From positions 50,649-114,648 of the forward strand of contig CALJPQ010000005.1 of NCBI GenBank assembly GCA_937980645.1: DNA of 64,000 nucleotides, given 5' to 3'. Source of the DNA: an uncultured Saprospiraceae bacterium. GTDB lineage: Bacteria; Bacteroidota; Bacteroidia; Chitinophagales; Saprospiraceae. The notes beneath the pieces are model-generated. The model made no database searches, had not been told where the DNA came from, and was given only the letters and a program-made list of their open reading frames with translations. Positions 62,593 through 64,000 of this stretch are shown here, piece after piece. The translations under genes were made by a program, and so were the position numbers. Within the stretch, counting starts at the first letter, position 1; each line of letters begins with the position of its first letter.

Positions 62593-63720
62593 ATGCCTTC
62601 TTCTTCGCTGGCACCCTCTGCCGCTCATGAACCCAACCAACAGCCTGTGCTTACGCTTGAGCTTATCACTCCGGCAGATGACGAGCGTCCGGTTTTCATC
62701 GCCGGCAGCTTCAATGGCTGGGCCGTACGCGACGAACGCTACCGCATGACGCGCATTGGCGAAGGGCATTACCGTTTTGTCTTTCAACAAATCCCTGACC
62801 TCGGCGATGAACCTTTTGAATACAAATACGTAAAGGGCGGCTGGGAAAGCGAAGAACTCAGCGCCGAAGGGCTGCCCCGCATGAACCGCCGCATCGAACT
62901 GCCCAAAGGCAAAGTCGTGGATACGGTGCCCCGCTGGAAATGCCACGCCGGCTGGTACGACCCGAAATACTACCCGGATATTCAAGTCATCTCCAAGCGC
63001 TTCAACATCCCGCCATTGCGCCGTCGCCGACGCATCTCCGTGCTGTTGCCCTGGGACTACGCCAGCACCCGAAAGCGCTACCCCGTCCTCTACTTACAAG
63101 ACGGTCAGAACCTTTTTGAAGACGACGCGCCCTTCGGTACGTGGGGGGTAGATAAGCATTTAGCCGCCCTAGCCCAACGCGGTAAAGGCGATCTCATCGT
63201 GGTAGCTATTGACCACGGCGGCCGCGAACGCATCAAAGAGTACATGCCTTACGACACGCCCAAATGGGGTGAAGGACTGGGCAATGACTACGCCCGCTTC
63301 CTGGCCGAAACACTCAAACCGTACATTGACGAAAACTTCCGCACCCTCCCCGACCGCGCCCATACCGGCATCGGCGGCAGCAGCATGGGAGGGCTCATCA
63401 GCATCTACGCCGGCATCCTCTTTCCTAACACGTACTCCAAGTTCCTCATTTTCTCGCCCTCGCTGTGGGCTGCGCCGGGCATCTATCACGAACCGCTGGA
63501 CTTCGCCGCCCGACCTGATACCCGCATCTATCTCTTCGCCGGCGGAAAAGAAGGGGCGGGCATGGTGGCCAACGCCAAACGCTTCACCCAAACCCTGAAA
63601 GCCATTTGCCCCAGGCCCGACCTTGTCCGTCTGGAAATTGACCCCGAAGGTCAGCACAACGAAGCCCGCTGGGGACAGGAATTCCCCAAAGCGGTCGAAT
63701 GGCTGCATTTCGAGCGGTAA
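62593..63720 (+). CDS. Esterase with N-terminal glycogen-binding-like (E-set) domain
   Basis: A 375-residue protein. Residues ~20-115 form an E-set/CBM48-like sandwich (PVFIAGSFNGWAVRDERYRM, YRFVFQQIPD, FEYKYVKGGWESEEL); residues ~135-375 are an esterase D/ferric-enterobactin-esterase-like hydrolase with VLYLQDGQNLFEDD, AIDHGGRERIKEY and the nucleophile GGSSMGGLISIYAG (Ser264). No signal peptide is seen, so it should be cytoplasmic, though the exported version of this family is common. It lies 145 bases after the S9 peptidase. Substrate unknown; a sugar ester or a siderophore are possible. Confidence 0.87.
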   Translation: MPSSSLAPSAAHEPNQQPVLTLELITPADDERPVFIAGSFNGWAVRDERYRMTRIGEGHYRFVFQQIPDLGDEPFEYKYVKGGWESEELSAEGLPRMNRRIELPKGKVVDTVPRWKCHAGWYDPKYYPDIQVISKRFNIPPLRRRRRISVLLPWDYASTRKRYPVLYLQDGQNLFEDDAPFGTWGVDKHLAALAQRGKGDLIVVAIDHGGRERIKEYMPYDTPKWGEGLGNDYARFLAETLKPYIDENFRTLPDRAHTGIGGSSMGGLISIYAGILFPNTYSKFLIFSPSLWAAPGIYHEPLDFAARPDTRIYLFAGGKEGAGMVANAKRFTQTLKAICPRPDLVRLEIDPEGQHNEARWGQEFPKAVEWLHFER

Positions 63721-63826
63721 ACCCAAAAACCCAGCTCCGGTGAGGCGCCTGCCTTGCCAAGAACCCTTCCCAGGGTTTCACCCTGACTTTTCCAAACCAG
63801 ACTGCAAGGAACGGATGCGACTCCAG

Positions 63827-64000
63827 CTACATGCTCATCTCCTCAGCCACCCACCGCTCGATGTTGCGCGTCTGGCTCGACAATTCCACTCCCACACCTA
63901 CCACGGGCTTGCCCAAATGCCACCACGCCTCGTAGTAGCGCTTCCGACGTATCTGATCCAGCGCCACCTCCGCCGGCTCGTCCAACTTGAACTCCAGCAC
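63827..64000 (-). CDS. PD-(D/E)XK nuclease-superfamily protein, C-terminal end
   Basis: Only the last 57 codons are in the window; the gene continues past the right edge. They read LEFKLDEPAEVALDQIRRKR, YYEAWWHLGKPVVGVGVEL and NIERWVAEEMSM before the stop (63827-63829). The E-F-K motif followed by A-x-x-Q-I and YY matches the end of the PD-(D/E)XK domain found behind an AAA-ATPase-like part in Bacteroidota proteins of the DUF1703 type, which often occur in many copies. Whether it is intact cannot be seen. Confidence 0.75.
   Translation of the reverse strand: MLEFKLDEPAEVALDQIRRKRYYEAWWHLGKPVVGVGVELSSQTRNIERWVAEEMSM

Noticed and set aside
1..64000. Search for insertion sequences, prophage and integrase genes
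   Set aside because: No transposase or integrase motif or terminal repeat pair was recognised; the inverted repeat at 43850-43906 stands alone.

Overview
The window looks like a chromosomal segment of a GC-rich Bacteroidota, most probably a member of the Saprospiria or a close relative. This is inferred from gene content: secreted giants ending in gliding-motility C-terminal domains or a type IX secretion (T9SS) sorting tail, a PorP/SprF protein, a RemB/Wzi-like barrel, a class II PurF of the long Bacteroidota type, DUF4230 and CcmD-like proteins. Start sites usually lack a Shine-Dalgarno sequence, and the Bacteroidota -7 promoter box TAnnTTTG recurs in front of genes on both strands. No phage, insertion sequence, rRNA or CRISPR array was seen.

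Layout. 1-158: end of a CBS-domain gene, cut by the window edge. 486-18526: a surface/secretion block on the minus strand with three proteins of 1530-1800 residues (PKD-rich, metalloprotease with SprB-type repeats, cohesin-like plus SprB-type repeats), a PorP/SprF partner and an amine oxidase, interrupted by a plus-strand tRNA cluster (Val-GAC, Val-CAC, Pro-GGG). 18813-24873: hutI, an ABC-F ATPase divergent from a DUF4230 membrane protein, and a helical protein of unknown function. 24942-31856: small genes, then gyrA-pyrR-pyrB packed as an operon, and a membrane-anchored TIR-like protein. 32089-36561: a fourth giant surface protein. 36841-37981: an unknown protein translationally coupled to a PemK/MazF toxin whose frame is broken at an A6 run. 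38152-46649: fructose-bisphosphate aldolase, a second copy of the helical family, an empty 0.7 kb stretch that ends in an orphan terminator, purF, a lipoprotein and purD. 46630-51493: TonB-C protein, Lrp regulator, then the ccmB-ccmC-ccmD-gdh cluster. 51612-64000: barrel protein, lipoprotein, DUF2520 protein, FAD oxidoreductase, thymidine kinase, RemB/Wzi-like protein, a double glycosyltransferase, a DPP-IV-type peptidase, an esterase and the end of a PD-(D/E)XK protein.

How it fits together: most of the window is housekeeping (purine and pyrimidine synthesis, gyrase, heme export, glutamate dehydrogenase) interleaved with large cell-surface proteins exported by the Sec/T9SS route. The least explained parts are the MazF-like pair with an unusually large candidate antitoxin, the TIR-transmembrane protein, the two-copy helical family (23377-24873 and 39231-40961), the orphan terminator at 41598-41631, and a roughly 140-residue periplasmic insertion in CcmC. 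All functional calls rest on reading motifs by eye; no database search was possible.
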